Source of the DNA: Plantago major
Taxonomy: Eukaryota; Streptophyta; Magnoliopsida; Lamiales; Plantaginaceae
DNA: 64,000 nt
NCBI GenBank assembly: GCA_026545765.1
Contig: CM048840.1
Location: forward strand, 32,182,765-32,246,764
Direction of reading: 5' to 3'
Below the pieces are notes generated by a model. It was not told the DNA's origin. It did no database searches and worked only from the letters and a program-made list of their open reading frames with translations. Positions 11,188 to 23,175 of this stretch are shown here, piece by piece. Both the position numbers and the translations under genes were made by a program. Every line of letters begins with the position of its first letter. Positions within the stretch are counted from its first letter, which is position 1.

Positions 11188-12295
11188 TGATCACATGATC
11201 TTAGCAACAACACTACTACGTTCCCCTATTCACACTCTGTTTAACCGTACAATCAAAATTTCACGTAGGATGGATGGAATTTGAATGAATCTGGTGGGTT
11301 TAGCTCATCAACTTTATATATTATATTATATAATAACTCCCAACTAATAATCTAAGCGCTAAAACATCAGCCTCAGTTTCTTACGTTTAACCTGACAAAA
11401 CTTTATGCAACAAAATTCTCCCCCCCCCCCCCCCCTACCCGGAATCTGCTCAACCGTAGAATCAAAATATATAATTGAAAATATAAATATTTATTATATA
11501 TTAATTGAAAATATAAATATCTATTAATATAAACATAAATATTTTTCGGAGTTTTATAGATAAATTTATATAAGATTTAATAAAAACTATATACACAGCC
11601 AACATACAAAAAATAAACAGTGAAATATATACTGGTTGAAAATGCAACTAATTCCTCAAAATTCCACGTAGGATTGAATTAATTTAATAAATGCTATATT
11701 TTTTAAATTTAATTATTTCATTTTATCTTATTTAATAAATTTATATTTTATTTTCATAAATAATATAATTTATTTATTGAATAATAGTATTCAAGATTGG
11801 TGTCTATGGATTCGTCTTGTCACGGAGAATTTAATTATATGTTCAATAAAGTTTTCGGATTTTTGTAGATAAAATTATATGAGATTTAATAAAAATTATA
11901 TATGCAACCAACATACAAAAAATAAATTGGAAAATATGTATATACCGGTTGAAAATGCAACAATTCCACGTAGGATTGAATTTACTAAATGCTCTATTTT
12001 TAAAATTTCATTATTTTATTTTATCTTATTTAATAAATTTATATTTTATTTTAATGAACAAAAAAAATTATTTAATTAATAATAGTATTCAAGATTGGTT
12101 TCTATGGATTCGTCTTGTCACGGCGAATTCAAATACATGTTCAAAATATTTTTCTGAATTTTGTAGATAAAGTTATATGAAATTTACTAAAAACTATATA
12201 CACAGTCAACATACCAAAAATAACATTGAAATATATACTGGTTAAAATACAACTAATTTCACAAAATTCCACGTAGGACTGAATGAATGTTTAGA

Positions 12296-12480
12296 CCCAT
12301 GGATTTGGAGTTGTGGACTTATGGACCCATGAATGACATGCCCAGCAAATACAAACGGCCCATAGGAAAATAATTAACGTTGCAGGTTGTTTCCCTGAAT
12401 TCCATCTTTACCCATTTCAAAACCCTTCTTCTTCTTCAATCTGAGACTCAAAGAGCTCGAAAAGTTTCACTAAGTTTGTA
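12296..12480 (+). repeat. Partial duplicate of the SmB gene promoter/leader
   Basis: Sequence from about 12296 to 12478 (GGATTTGGAGTTGTGGAC, GCAAATACAAACGGCCCATA, ACCCATTTCAAAACCCTTCT, TCTGAGACTCA, then AAGAGCTCGAAAA) closely repeats 13062-13270. In this upstream copy the leader jumps from GAGACTCA directly to the coding sequence AAGAGCTCGAAAA, skipping the start codon, and then diverges. It is therefore a non-functional promoter/leader copy about 765 bp upstream of the gene. Confidence 0.8.
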
Positions 12481-13039
12481 ATTCAATTTAAATCTTATCC
12501 GTTGATATTACTAATTTAATTTGAATCTGATACGTTCATGTGTCATTGTTTCAGTAGAAGGTGCAGGATTTGAATCCCATTAGCGTAAGTTTCTTCCTTT
12601 TATTTATTATTTTTTAATATTTTCTCTTTTTTTTCAATCACAGATTCAGGTTAAAAAAACCAATTCGTTATCAGAAACAACGATTGCACTTACCTTCATA
12701 TACTTTTATTGTTATTTGTAATTAGATGCCACAATAACACGCTCACATTCAAGTTATATTATATAAAAACACCCAACTGATAATCTGAGCGCCAAAACAT
12801 TAGCCTCACATTTAACCTGGCAAAACATCATGGAACAAAATAACTATATGTTCAAAATATTTTTCGGATTTTTGTAGATAAAGTTATATGAGATTTAATA
12901 AAAACTATGTATGTAGTCAACATACAAAAAATAACAATGAAATATATACTGGCTAAAATACAACTAATCCTACAAAATTACACGTGGGACTGAATTAATC
13001 TAGTGAGGTTTAAACCCTTTTGCTTTATAGAGAGAGAGA

Positions 13040-13061
13040 GATGGATGGATGGATGGATGGA
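13040..13061 (+). repeat. (GGAT)n microsatellite
   Basis: AGAGAGAGAGATGGATGGATGGATGGATGG just upstream of the SmB leader is a short compound repeat and a possible polymorphic promoter element. Confidence 0.85.
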
Positions 13062-13245
13062 TTAATGGATTTGGAGTTATGGACTTATGATCCATGAATG
13101 ACATGGCCCAGCAAATACAAACGGCCCATAGGAAAATAATTAATGTTGCGGGTTGTTTCCCTGAAGTCCATCTTTACCCATTTCAAAACCCTTCTTCTTC
13201 TTCTTCTTCAATCTGAGACTCAGGACCATAATCGAGAAATCCACA

Positions 13246-14035
13246 ATGTCGATGTCAAAGAGCTCGAAAATGCTCCAGTACATCAATTACCGCATGAGAG
13301 TGACAATCCAAGACGGCCGGCAGCTGATCGGCAAGTTCATGGCCTTCGACCGCCACATGAACCTCGTTCTCGGCGATTGCGAGGAGTTTCGCAAGCTTCC
13401 TCCCACCAAAGGCTCCAAGGAAGACCGTGAAGATCGCCGTACTCTCGATCGGCTTGGTCCTCCTTCGTGGTGAGGAAGTCATTTCTATGACCGTCGAAGG
13501 CCCACCGCCACCCGACGACTCTCGTCTCAAGCCGACATCCGCCACCGCTGTTTCTGGACCTGGAATTGGCCGTGCTGCTGGTCGAGGTGTCATTACTGGG
13601 CCTCTATCTCAGGCTCAGCCTGGACTTGCTGGAGTTGGAGGACCTGCTCCAGGGATGATGCAGCCGCAGATTTCTCGCCCTCCGATGTCGTATCCGCCTC
13701 AGCCACAGGTCATGAGGCCTCCGTCTGTCGCTCCTCCTCCGTTTCCGCCTAGGCCAGGGATGCCAATGCCGCCACAGTTTAGGCCTGGAATGCCAATGCC
13801 GCCCCCTCCTGGTGGTGGATATCCGCCTCAGTTTAGGCCTGGAATGCAGCCTCCCCCGATGATGAGGCCGCCGCCTGGACATGGAATGCAGGGTGGTCCA
13901 CCTGGTCAGCAGCAGCAGCCTCCTAGACCGGGAATGCCGCCTCCACCTCCTATGGGAGGTCAGGTTCCGGTGTTCAGTCCACCTAGGCCTGGAATGCCGC
14001 CTCCACCCAATGCTCCTCCTCAGAATCAGCAGTAG
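13246..14035 (+). pseudogene. SmB/B'-like snRNP core protein, frameshifted
   Basis: SmB is a core subunit of the Sm heptamer on U1, U2, U4 and U5 snRNAs in the nucleus. ATG 13246 opens MSMSKSSKMLQYINYRMRV, an exact-looking Sm1 motif (VTIQDGRQLIGKFMAFDRHM, then NLVLGDCEEF). The Sm2 motif (LGLVLLRGEEVISMTVEGP) follows, but in another frame: after ...REDRRTL an extra four bases, GATC (13447-13450), intervene. Without the shift the frame would continue into a long proline/glycine-rich tail (repeated PGMPPPP, PPQFRPGM) ending at TAG 14033-14035, as in SmB/B'. As written, translation ends early at TGA 13471-13473. No intron is needed, and no alternative splice removes the four bases. It is either a recently broken copy or an assembly error. 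Confidence 0.85.
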
Positions 14036-14109
14036 ATATTGTCTTAGTGGGGAGTTTGTTTCATTGCAATGTTCTTTTAATTGAGTGTATTTGTTGAGCA
14101 AGGACTGTG

Positions 14110-14740
14110 ATATGCTACTTGTGACACACTGCTTCTGTTTTGCTATCTATTGATTTGCAGTGTGATGCTTCTGTTTTGCTATCTATCAAATTTCGAGGTC
14201 CTATCAAGTATACAACGGCTGCGAGTTATGTGCTTTGAAGCATAGCATTAGGCTTCCTTCTTTGCATCTTTTGTGATTAATCATTTCCGAAAGTTGAACT
14301 CTACTTAACTAGCATTAGGCTTCCTGTTTCTGTAAGTCTTGCTGCTTATGTGATGAAGAATCATCTCCAAATGTCGAACGCTTAACATGACCAGTGTTAT
14401 GAGCTTTTGATTATATATACGTTTAATTGATAATCTAGAAACATTTCTTGAAGGGATGGGATTCTAATCACCTGTAAAGAGAACACGTTGTTATTTGGTT
14501 TAGAGGTTTGATTAAATTCTAGCATCCACAAGTATAATTGTCATCTACAACTGCTGCTGCGAGTTGTGTATTTTGAAGCAATAGCATTAGGCTTCCTGCT
14601 TTGCTGCTTATGTGATTGAATCATCTTCAAATGTTGAACATAAGCATTAGGCTTCCTTTTTTTGTAAGTCTTTCTGCTTATGTGATGAATCATCTCCAAA
14701 TGTTGAAACACTAAACATGGCCAGTTGTGGCTTAGATTAT
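14110..14740 (+). repeat. Direct repeats downstream of the SmB gene
   Basis: TGCTTCTGTTTTGCTATCTAT occurs at about 14130 and 14166. A larger block with GCATTAGGCTTCCT, GCTTATGTGAT and TCATCTCCAAATGT is repeated at about 14245-14370, 14584-14640 and 14645-14710. It looks like local duplication of 3' flanking sequence. No gene. Confidence 0.7.
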
Positions 14741-14985
14741 AACTAAGTTGCATTTTTTTTCTTTGTGTGGACGAGCAGCATAGCAACACGACTGATGTAG
14801 TCGTTACTCTGTGTTCCCAGATGCCAGCAATCCTATTAATTTTGAGTTCATATAAAATGAGTATATGCCTATGAACTGCACGCATTTGACTTAGATTCAG
14901 TAGAATTTAATTTTCTAGTGAGGCATCTGTTGTTGTCTGGGATTTTCTGTGGTTATCTTGGACTGTACCATTTCTGATGATGTAG

Positions 14986-17900
14986 AGTAATTAGTGAAGA
15001 AGTGCCATGTACTGAGGAAAAAGTTCATCGAATCCAGATATGGACAGAGATCAGACCATCTCTTGGAGCCATTGAGGATATGATGAGTTCTCGTGTGAAA
15101 GAGAAGGTTAATTTGAAAAATAATGAGTCAAAGTGTCGGAAAGCAACTTCCTCCGATTGAAGAGGCCAGGACAGTGAAAGGAGCATCAGAAGATGATTCT
15201 GATGAGGAGTTCTATGATTTGGAAAGAACTGAATCTGACACTACTTAGGAACTCGTTTCGTCAACTGAAAATTTTTCTTCTCCGGCTTTAGAGTCTCTTC
15301 CTCCTGGGAAGGAGGAACTAGAGTGTCTGGTTCAAGGAAGAGTTCCAATGGCACTAAGAGGAGAGGTAAACTAACCAACTTTGAATTGTCTGTGGCCTAT
15401 TTCCGTTGCATTCTCTTTGTTTACTGATTTGGGTTGATCTATCACGGATGTGGCAAGCCTTTGTTGGTGTTAGAGCACGTCGTGTGGATAATATTTATCA
15501 CGATTTACTAGCTCCAGATGCTAATTTGGAAGGTAAAAAGGCTGAGCTTGAGGAATTGAATCACGATTTTAAGTGGAAAGGCCAGACAGAGAAGGTTGTT
15601 ATCTGGTCAGAGACCTGCAAAGTATTTTTTTTTAAACATCTCATAGATCTATTGTTTATGAATCACTAATACAAATAATGTGGTTGCATTTGGAACACAG
15701 GATTTGCCTAGAACATTTCCTGGTCATCCTGCTTTGGACGAGGATGGTAGAAATGCTTCAAGGCGTTTGCTTACAGCTTATGCACGCCATAATCCCTCCA
15801 TAGGCTACTGTCAGGTGCTTATATCTCCACTTTAAACTCAAGTGTCAATTAAGGATGGTGTTTTAGACTCTTGGTTGCTGTTTCAAACTTTCTTTTATTG
15901 ATCAATCGATCAACGTTGTTTTTGTCTGTAAAGGCTATGAATTTCTTCGCTGGCTTGTTATTGCTTCTTATGCCTGAAGAAAATGCATTTTGGTAGGCTC
16001 CTATCTTATTAGATTTTCATCTGTGTAGATCCTATCCTCTGAAACACTTGGAGTATGTAATAATCTCGATTCCACATTTATACATGGTTCCCACTTATAT
16101 GATGCCATGAAATTATGCATTGCTACATCTCGATTCCACATTTATCTAAGATGTCTGCTTTCAGGACTTTATTGGGTATTCTAGACGACTATTTTGATGG
16201 GTATTATTCAGAAGAAATGATAGAATCTCAGGTACTCCACTTTTCTTTAAATGATTTCAGAACTATCGATGGAGTCCTGCCGACCATATTAATATCACAA
16301 CCATAAATTATGGTCAGATTAAGTAAGATGTTTTAAGTTTTTCTTTTCGGTTGTTTCTCTTGGCAGGTTGACCAGCTTGTTCTTGAGGAGTTGGTGCGGG
16401 AAAATTTTCCAAGATTAGGTGAGTACTTTATTAAGTTCGTGGAAACGTTTGCGATGTTCTCGATTTGATCATTGTTTCTGATCCTTATCAACTTTGTTGT
16501 GTTATAGTGAACCATCTGGATTACCTAGGAGTGTAGGTGGCCTGGGTTACTGGTCCTTGGTTTCTCACAATTTTCATGAACATGCTTCCATGGGAAAGTG
16601 GTCAGCTTCTCTACCCACCACACAATATTTTCTTTGTGAATCATTTTTAGGATATCAATAATAGTATATGTAGAAGATGAGATTCTGTCCAGGTGACCAT
16701 TTTAGAAATGCACACATTTTAGTTCTCCTTAGCCAACAGTTTGTAATTAATATGCATTATGGTTACAGTTTTTCTTTATTTTTAGTACTTAGAGTGTGGG
16801 ACGTGCTACTCTTTGAAGGAAATCGAGTCATGCTATTCAAGACTGCTCTCGCGTTACTGGAATTATATGGTACTGGGTTTCAGACTTAAAATATGCATTT
16901 GATTTCTGATTTTTTTTTAAAATCGTTGAAACATAATGTTGTTCAGCTTTGTGCAGGACCTGCATTGGTTACTACCAAGGACGCTGGAGATGCGGTCACA
17001 CTGCTTCAGTCATTAGCCGGCTCCACTTTTGACAGCAGTCAACTTGTCTTGACAGCTTGCATGGGATATCAAAACGTTCACGAGGCAAGATTACAAGAAC
17101 TAAGGAATAAGCATTGACCTTCTGTCAAGGCTCCATTGGAAGAAAGATCGAAGGGAATGAAAATGTGGCGGGATTCCCAAGGCCTCGGTTCAAAGTTGTA
17201 TAGTTTCAAGCAGGGTCCTGGTTCAGTGATTGGAGGAGATGATAAAAAGGAACCACTTGATACAGAAACCTGTTAAGACGATTCATCTCCTAATGCAGAT
17301 GGATTGTTTATGGGCCTGAATGGTAGCGCGGAGGGAGATCCAACCAAAGATCTTCAAGAACAGGTGGCTATTGCATGTTTATTACTGACACACCACATCT
17401 GAAAATCTGCATATAATCTTTCAGTTATATACTTTGTCTGTGGTTGTGGCCTTTATGAATGTGCCTTGTTGACATTGTGACATTCATTGCCTTCAGGTTG
17501 TGTGGCTTAAGGTTGAGTAATGCAAGATGCTTGAGGAAAAGCGATCTGCTGAGCTCAGGTGAATACAAAATTGTGGTTCAATTAAGTCTCTTCCCAAGGA
17601 AACCAATTGCTAATAGGCTTCCTCAATAACACAGTTCTCTGTACGATAGAGAACTATTTCTTGACTAAACTGCATTACTTGTTTGTAACTTTTAACCAAG
17701 AAACATCTCATGTCATGTTAGTTTCCCTTAATTTTGATGCTGCGAGTTTTGCACTTCACAACTTTTGACAACAGTTGTACGCTGTGCTATATTGTAATTA
17801 TGTCAATGGTGATGTCAGTTATAAAGCAGTAAAAAATAGAATCATACCATGCCCTATGCACTTGAAAGATAAAAGAAAATCCAGAGTATTTCAATTTCAC

Positions 17901-20473
17901 GATCTGCATAACTTGTGCATATATCTAACATTGACCTGTAACTACTCTTTCTTTTACAGAGCGGAAGAACTTGAAACTGCACTAATGGAGATGGTTAAGC
18001 AGGATAATCGACGGCAATTGAGTGCAAGGGTATGCAAGATCTGAGTGTGCTCACTTTTTTAATCTTCCATTTGGTTAGGCTTGTGCTTGTTCTGCAAGGG
18101 TTGTGCACGAGTTACCTTAGGAAAACCCTTTTTAACGGTGACTGCAGTACTTGTCTTCTCACTTAAATGCTCCCTCCCCCCCTCCATCCCATCTCAACCC
18201 AAAGACTTTCCTCAAGTTCGTTTTATTTTTTCCATAATTTCCATGAGTGAAATCATTTGAATTTTTTCAGTTATCGGTTTTTAGCGAGAGAGAATTAGAG
18301 TTATTTAATGATAACTTTGAAAGATTTTCCTGAGTTTATGTTTTTTCTGGAATTCTCAAACTTCCTGAAGTTGCAGCAAATAGAAGAAAACAAAATTTCC
18401 CCTCATGAAGCCTAGGTACATGGTTCCTAAAGGGTTGATTTTTGTGGTATGGTTTGTTGGGGGGGGGGGGGGTGTGGGGGGCGAGGTGTCTCATGAATGA
18501 CGTAGCACCATGTTATATTATTGTTGTATGAGGTCCCTGATATAGGATTTGTTGTGCAAGAATGTAGGATATTTTCCTTTTGTGTGAAATCGCCCTTTCT
18601 GGTTATTAGTCATAAATTTGAAGTTTCATTTTGTACTCCAAATTGATACGTGCGCTTTTGAACATGGATTTAGGTTGAGCAGTTAAGAGAGAGAAGTCGC
18701 CGAACTTCGGCAAGCTCTTTGTGAGAAGCATGAACAAGAGAACGCCATGCTTCAGGTAAAGTTTTTGCTGCTGCATAATTCAACGAAAATCTTGCTATAA
18801 TCTCGTCTGTCTTCTTTCTTTAATTGTCTTAACTAGTGTTGTATCTGCTTCTTCTGTAGATCTTAATGAGGGTAGAACAAGAGCAGAAGGTGACAGAAGA
18901 TGCTCGTATTTATGCTGAGCAAGAGGCGGTAGCCAAGAAATATGCTGCTCAAGTTCTACAGGTTATGATTTGTCCATTTTGGTTGGGGACATTTGCATCC
19001 ACCTCTCTTCAGTTATTGAAACCCCCTTCAACTGCTGGCCCACTTTAATGGTTGGGCAAAATTGATGACATGGGTGACTTTCACTTTGCCCTCAATACTG
19101 TGTCGGGTTATTTTGTGGAAGAAAGTTTTCATTGAGTGCTTGTGAAAGATGATATATTTTGGCACTACTATATTTTTATTGCCATTATCATTCTGTTTTT
19201 GTATAGAATGGGTAGGTTATTGCCCTTGGGTGAGGGCAAATATCCTTTTGCAAATTATTAGCAGCGCAGAAAAAGTTATTGCGATGTTTAATTTGTCATT
19301 TGTTCTGCATGCTTATGGAGACAGTTTCATCTTCAATATGTGACTTTTAAACAGAGTTATTTGTGTCCAATGGGATTGTCTTTAGTCAAATCTACATATT
19401 CTTCCTACCACCTGTCACATTAACCTGAAGCGTCTTGTTGCTTAATATTACATCAAAGTCTACTATGTATTTTGTTTGTCAGGCAATCATTTTCACTGGT
19501 GTGTGCTTTAACTTAGTTGTTTTGTCTCTTCTTTATCATCTTTACTTCTAAACTATCATCTGTTGAGTTTCTGATTTATTGTTTCGATGAAATCCTGCAG
19601 GAGAAGTATGAAGAAGCAGCTGCAGCCTTGACTGAGATGGAGAAGAGGGCTGTTATGGCAGAATCCATGCTTGAGGCTACCTTGCAATACCAATCGGGCC
19701 AAACCAAGGCTCAGCCTTCTCCTAGGTAATTGGTACTTACAGTATTTTTCTTTCACCGTGTATCCATTCGATTCTTTTCCTTCCCTTCTTTTTCCTTGGG
19801 TTATACTTTTTCTTGTATAACATGATGATTTTTACCCATTCATTTTGGCATTTCATGCAGATCTGGGCAACAAACTACCCACGATTCCTCTCAAGAGATT
19901 CCGGCCAGAAAGATTAGTTTGCTTTCTAGGCCATTCGGACTTGGTTGGCGTGACAGAAACAAGGTTAGTTATTGTCCCTTCTCTGCATCTTCATATGCTT
20001 TCTGATTCATGGCTTTATTAGTGATTTTTGTTATTTATCATCTCTCTTTCCTATAATTCAAACCATTCTGCAGTTTACTTCTTTCAAGTTGGTGTTCTTT
20101 TGCAATTCTAAAATTTGTTTCCAAAATTTGATAGCTATTATTATGATAATCTTGAGGACCTGAAGTCCTCTATGACGGAACACTGAAACCGTTTAAAACA
20201 GGGTCAGCCATTTATTATTCAAGTTGATGTGAAGAACTAAAAGATTTGAAGTGTTAAAACCGCACATTTTTCACTTTATGTTTCTGTCTGGTGTATTAGT
20301 AGTATTTAATCTGAAGGTGCATAGCTTGCTGTGTGCTGATATGTTCTTAACCATATTGGTTCTTACAGCCAAAGGCCGAAGAGCCAACTGACTTGAGATC
20401 GTCAACCGAAACCAGCCTGGAAAAAGAGGAAACCAATGGTCATCAAGTAGACGATGTTGAACAGAAGGTATAA
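14986..20473 (+). pseudogene. TBC-domain (Rab GTPase-activating) protein pseudogene
   Basis: TBC proteins stimulate GTP hydrolysis by Rab GTPases in membrane traffic. The exons I can draw are 14986-15365, 15448-15594, 15701-15814, 15934-15992, 16165-16231, 16367-16418, 16508-16600, 16787-16869, 16957-17363, 17497-17558, 17960-18029, 18674-18755, 18860-18961, 19601-19725, 19861-19963 and 20369-20473. They encode TBC blocks (WQAFVGVRARRV, TAYARHNPSIGYCQ, AMNFFAGLLLLLMPEE, LLGILDDYFDGYYSE, HLDYLG, LRVWDVLLFEGN) and then a coiled-coil tail. The IxxDxxR-like arginine-finger motif and upstream N-terminal exons are not seen. Disablements: frameshift near 15130-15150, TAG at about 15246, lost acceptor AG (CACGG) before 15448, CAG-to-TAG in VQVAW (about 16534), CGA-to-TGA after LRNKH (about 17115), TAA at about 17274, TAA at about 17518, and +1 shift near 18686. 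Clearly dead. Confidence 0.88.
18458..18472 (+). repeat. Poly-G run
   Basis: About fourteen Gs in an intron of the TBC pseudogene, followed by TGTGGGGGGCG. It could form a G-quadruplex and is error-prone to sequence. Confidence 0.8.
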
Positions 20474-22370
20474 GAGAGGCTATTGAAACATGTGGGGCAA
20501 TCAGCCTTTGCTGCCTTTCTGAATGGGCAAACACCGTTCATCAGTATATCACCTGAGGATCCATGCAGAGTTTGTTATGTGCTGTGAGGCTGCACCTTAA
20601 GAGACCCAATATATACATAATGTTTGTTGTTCGTATGTTCATTCATTGATTACAAGCGTATAAGAACGGCCCTGGGATTTTGTAGGTATAGCGAACCTGA
20701 AAAGTGTTTCTCAACTTGCATCTTATGAAATGTATGATGATTGTTGTTGAATTGTGACTGTTATCAGTATGTGGAAATTTATGTAGAAAGTTCAAAACCT
20801 TTGTCTCCTACTCTGTTATGTGATACGCAACTGTTAACTCCGGGTTCGAGTTATGTGTTACTGAGCAGCATGCTTTACGCGATGCATAGTCACGCAACCT
20901 AAGGAAAACATTATATTATTTATCCAATTGTCTATTACACAATTGGCATGAACTTGTTTTGGCACCAGAAAGAGCAAGTGAAAGATGATGTATATCAAGC
21001 AACAAGACCATTATAAGCACCAAATTCAAGACATCAAGGTACACATTTATTTACAAGCTTCCATCAGTGTTCAATCCTGGCTTTCGATTTACACATGGAA
21101 AATGGAATAATTTCCTGCACCGCAGGAACGTTTAAGGCTGAAAAAAGATGAGAAACGAATATGAAGAATAGGAAGACGAAACCTAGACAAAATAAAAGAC
21201 GCAGAAAATCTTCATGGAATAGACATGTTTTCTACTTTAAAACCGGTGTCTTTCATCCTTTTTTTTTTTTCTTTTTCAAATCATAGTAACTAAAATTATC
21301 TCTAACATATAAAAATTATGTTTGTACAATATTAATTTTCGTGTGTGGTGGGGTGACCATATACCACCACGGGTTGTTGGGAAAAAAAACCCTATTGACC
21401 GCACAGATACTTTCAGATTTTATTTTGATTCGTTTGAGGATATAAATATTTAAAAACATGTATCACATTAATTAATGCGTCGATACGGTAGGACCCCGTA
21501 TAAAATATATGTTATCAACCCGTCGGATCCTGAACGGGTTTAAAGTTGAATTCTACCCCTTTTAAAGCATATCCATCATGATGAGTCGTACTTTTAAATT
21601 TTATATAGTTAGCATAAAAAATGATTCAATGATATAGTATTGGATGAAGAAGTACTACCACCGACACAACGACCAACGTTGTTTACATAAGTTTGACTAT
21701 TTTATTTTCTCGACTAATTTATGTTGTCATCCCTTTTTATTTATTATTAAAAGTAAACTATATGCCACGGGTTAGTACTAGTTTGAATATAAGAATGAGT
21801 TGATGAACTCTTCACACATTGATAATTAATTGGTATCAACTACCCACATCCTCATATATATTAATCCTGACTATAGTTATTCTTGGAGTATTCTTATCAC
21901 TGCTACATTCTTGAGAAGTTGTGATAATTAAAAATTCCTCAATATGAGATTGGAGTTGACAGTACGCGTGTAATTGCTACGCGTAGCATTAGATATTAGA
22001 TCATTAGAATGTATCAATTTAGAATAAAGAGAATAGGCTATTATAGAGATTGGTTCACTGTAATTTATTGATAGCAACAAAACAAAAATTCTTCATTGGT
22101 TATCTATGCACTAGTATCACTCATCGATTCAAATTCACGTTATATCTCGTGTCAACTTTTTGCAGTTTCGACTTTCGACTCAGAAGTGTTCCTTTGTTGG
22201 ATCGGGTTCTTGTGAGCAGGTGTTGATTAATCAACACAAATCGTGTAAACAAGCAAGAGTACGAGACATCAAAACGACAAAGTCCCATAAACAATACTTA
22301 AAACAGGATTCCAAATGTAGAGAATTAATTTTCCAGCATCCAATGAGTGTGATGACGAAAAATCCAACGA
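20474..22370. other. Intergenic DNA downstream of the TBC pseudogene
   Basis: No coding region recognised. A short T-run (21260-21270) and AT-rich stretches are present. The perfect 16-bp palindrome TGTTGATTAATCAACA lies at 22221-22236. Confidence 0.6.
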
Positions 22371-22373
22371 TGA

Positions 22374-22441
22374 GACGGCCTGCATTGCAGGCCGTCACTC
22401 CCATCTGACGTGCCTGGCTCCCCCGTCACTTAGTGACGGGG
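22374..22441. repeat. Two adjacent perfect hairpins
   Basis: 22374-22396 is an 11-bp perfect inverted repeat (GACGGCCTGCA / TGCAGGCCGTC) with a one-base loop. 22421-22441 is a 10-bp perfect inverted repeat (CCCCGTCACT / AGTGACGGGG) with a one-base loop. The GACGG/CCGTC theme resembles the subterminal hairpins of the CACTA elements at 46002 and 60004, so this may be a CACTA remnant, though no CACTA terminus is seen next to it. Confidence 0.85.
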
Positions 22442-22489
22442 AGACAAGTGGCAGCAGCCAATCTACAAGGAAGAAAGATAGTCAAACTA

Positions 22490-23034
22490 CACAAGTTTGC
22501 TAGACAACAGTAAAAGTCTCCACACATCACGGTATTGTTATGCAGATGGATAAGTTAAATGAAAATCTAGAAGACATAATAGGTTGACTTAACTATCAAA
22601 CTGAATAATACCAAGATGCAAATGGTTACTCACTTAGCTTTCAAACTCACTAATAAGTGATCTATTTTTGTTAGACTAAGGAGACAAGGACTTAATGCAC
22701 TATCAAAACAATACAACAGTGCATTTGCCAAAATAATCATTCATACGAAAGTGGCAGATGCAGACAAACTGAGGACGGTGTACTACTCTATTCAGTGATA
22801 AACATATGCTCCAAATAGGACATGTTATCAAACGGATATATTCTTCAACGAAACTATTTTCACTATAAAATGGAGGACTTGGTGCTTGAGAAAAACAACT
22901 TAACTATCTCACAATTGTGAAGAAGCCCGAAATATCTTGAAATACTTTGGAACTCTCATGCTCTTAAACAGGCAAAGTTTGAAGCCACAGTTTTATCGAG
23001 TTCACAAAAATCCCAACACCCTTTCACCTTGCGG
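22490..23034 (+). mobile_element. Outer Ty1/copia-type LTR, left fragment
   Basis: This stretch has the same order of landmarks as the 5' half of the copia LTR at 7607-9323: a block around CAACAGTGCATTTGCC, a TATA-like CACTATAAAATGG (about 22860-22872), then TTGAGAAAAACAAC and TCTTAAACAGGCAAAG. The matching 3' half is found at 37201-37790. It is therefore one LTR interrupted by the gypsy nest. The exact 5' boundary is not fixed; TGTTAGAC at 22668 is not preceded by a polypurine tract. Confidence 0.55.
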
Positions 23035-23175
23035 TGTAATACCCAAGTTTTCAAGTTAACTTGGTATTTTTGGGTCTTGTATGATTTATTAAAAGTGTGT
23101 TTATTTGTGCGAAAATGTTTTTAGAAAATTTTGAAGTGTGAATTTGGGTACCAAATTCTTTTAAGGAGGGGTGAG
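23035..23175 (+). mobile_element. Chromovirus-like remnant: 5' LTR start and polypurine tract
   Basis: TGTAATACCCAAG... at 23035 resembles the start of the LTR that follows at 23176 (TGTGACACCCCAG...); both contain CTTGGTAT/CTTAGTAT-TTTT blocks and a similar next 60 bp. The segment then changes to GGTACCAAATTCTTTTAAGG, which looks like the pre-LTR region and polypurine tract (AAGGAGGGG, 23163-23171) of Tekay/Del chromoviruses. So the internal coding region was deleted between the 5' LTR and the polypurine tract. Confidence 0.65.

Larger units (their letters stand above)
10225..12990 (+). repeat. Dispersed/tandem AT-rich repeat family upstream of the SmB gene
   Basis: A block reading AGTATTCAAGATTGGT, then GATTCGTCTTGTC, then TTTTTGTAGATAAA and TATATGAGAT occurs at about 10323-10430, 11783-11885 and 12079-12180, with a truncated copy at about 12840-12900. 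The second and third copies are 296 bp apart. Each later copy is followed by AAAATTCCACGTAGGA and similar text. A second landmark (CCCAACTRATAATCTRAGCGC) occurs at about 11340 and 12763. The whole looks like a non-coding segment that was duplicated and then expanded. Confidence 0.75.

Noticed and set aside
13255-13593. 112- and 165-codon minus-strand frames over the SmB gene
   Set aside because: Shadows of the GC-rich, proline-coding plus strand.
22221-22236. Palindrome TGTTGATTAATCAACA as an LTR-LTR junction
   Set aside because: It resembles LTR ends of the Tat element, but orientation is wrong for a circle junction and no LTR sequence adjoins.
22668-22690. TGTTAGACTAAGG as start of the outer copia LTR
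   Set aside because: No polypurine tract before it, and LTR-like similarity begins earlier.
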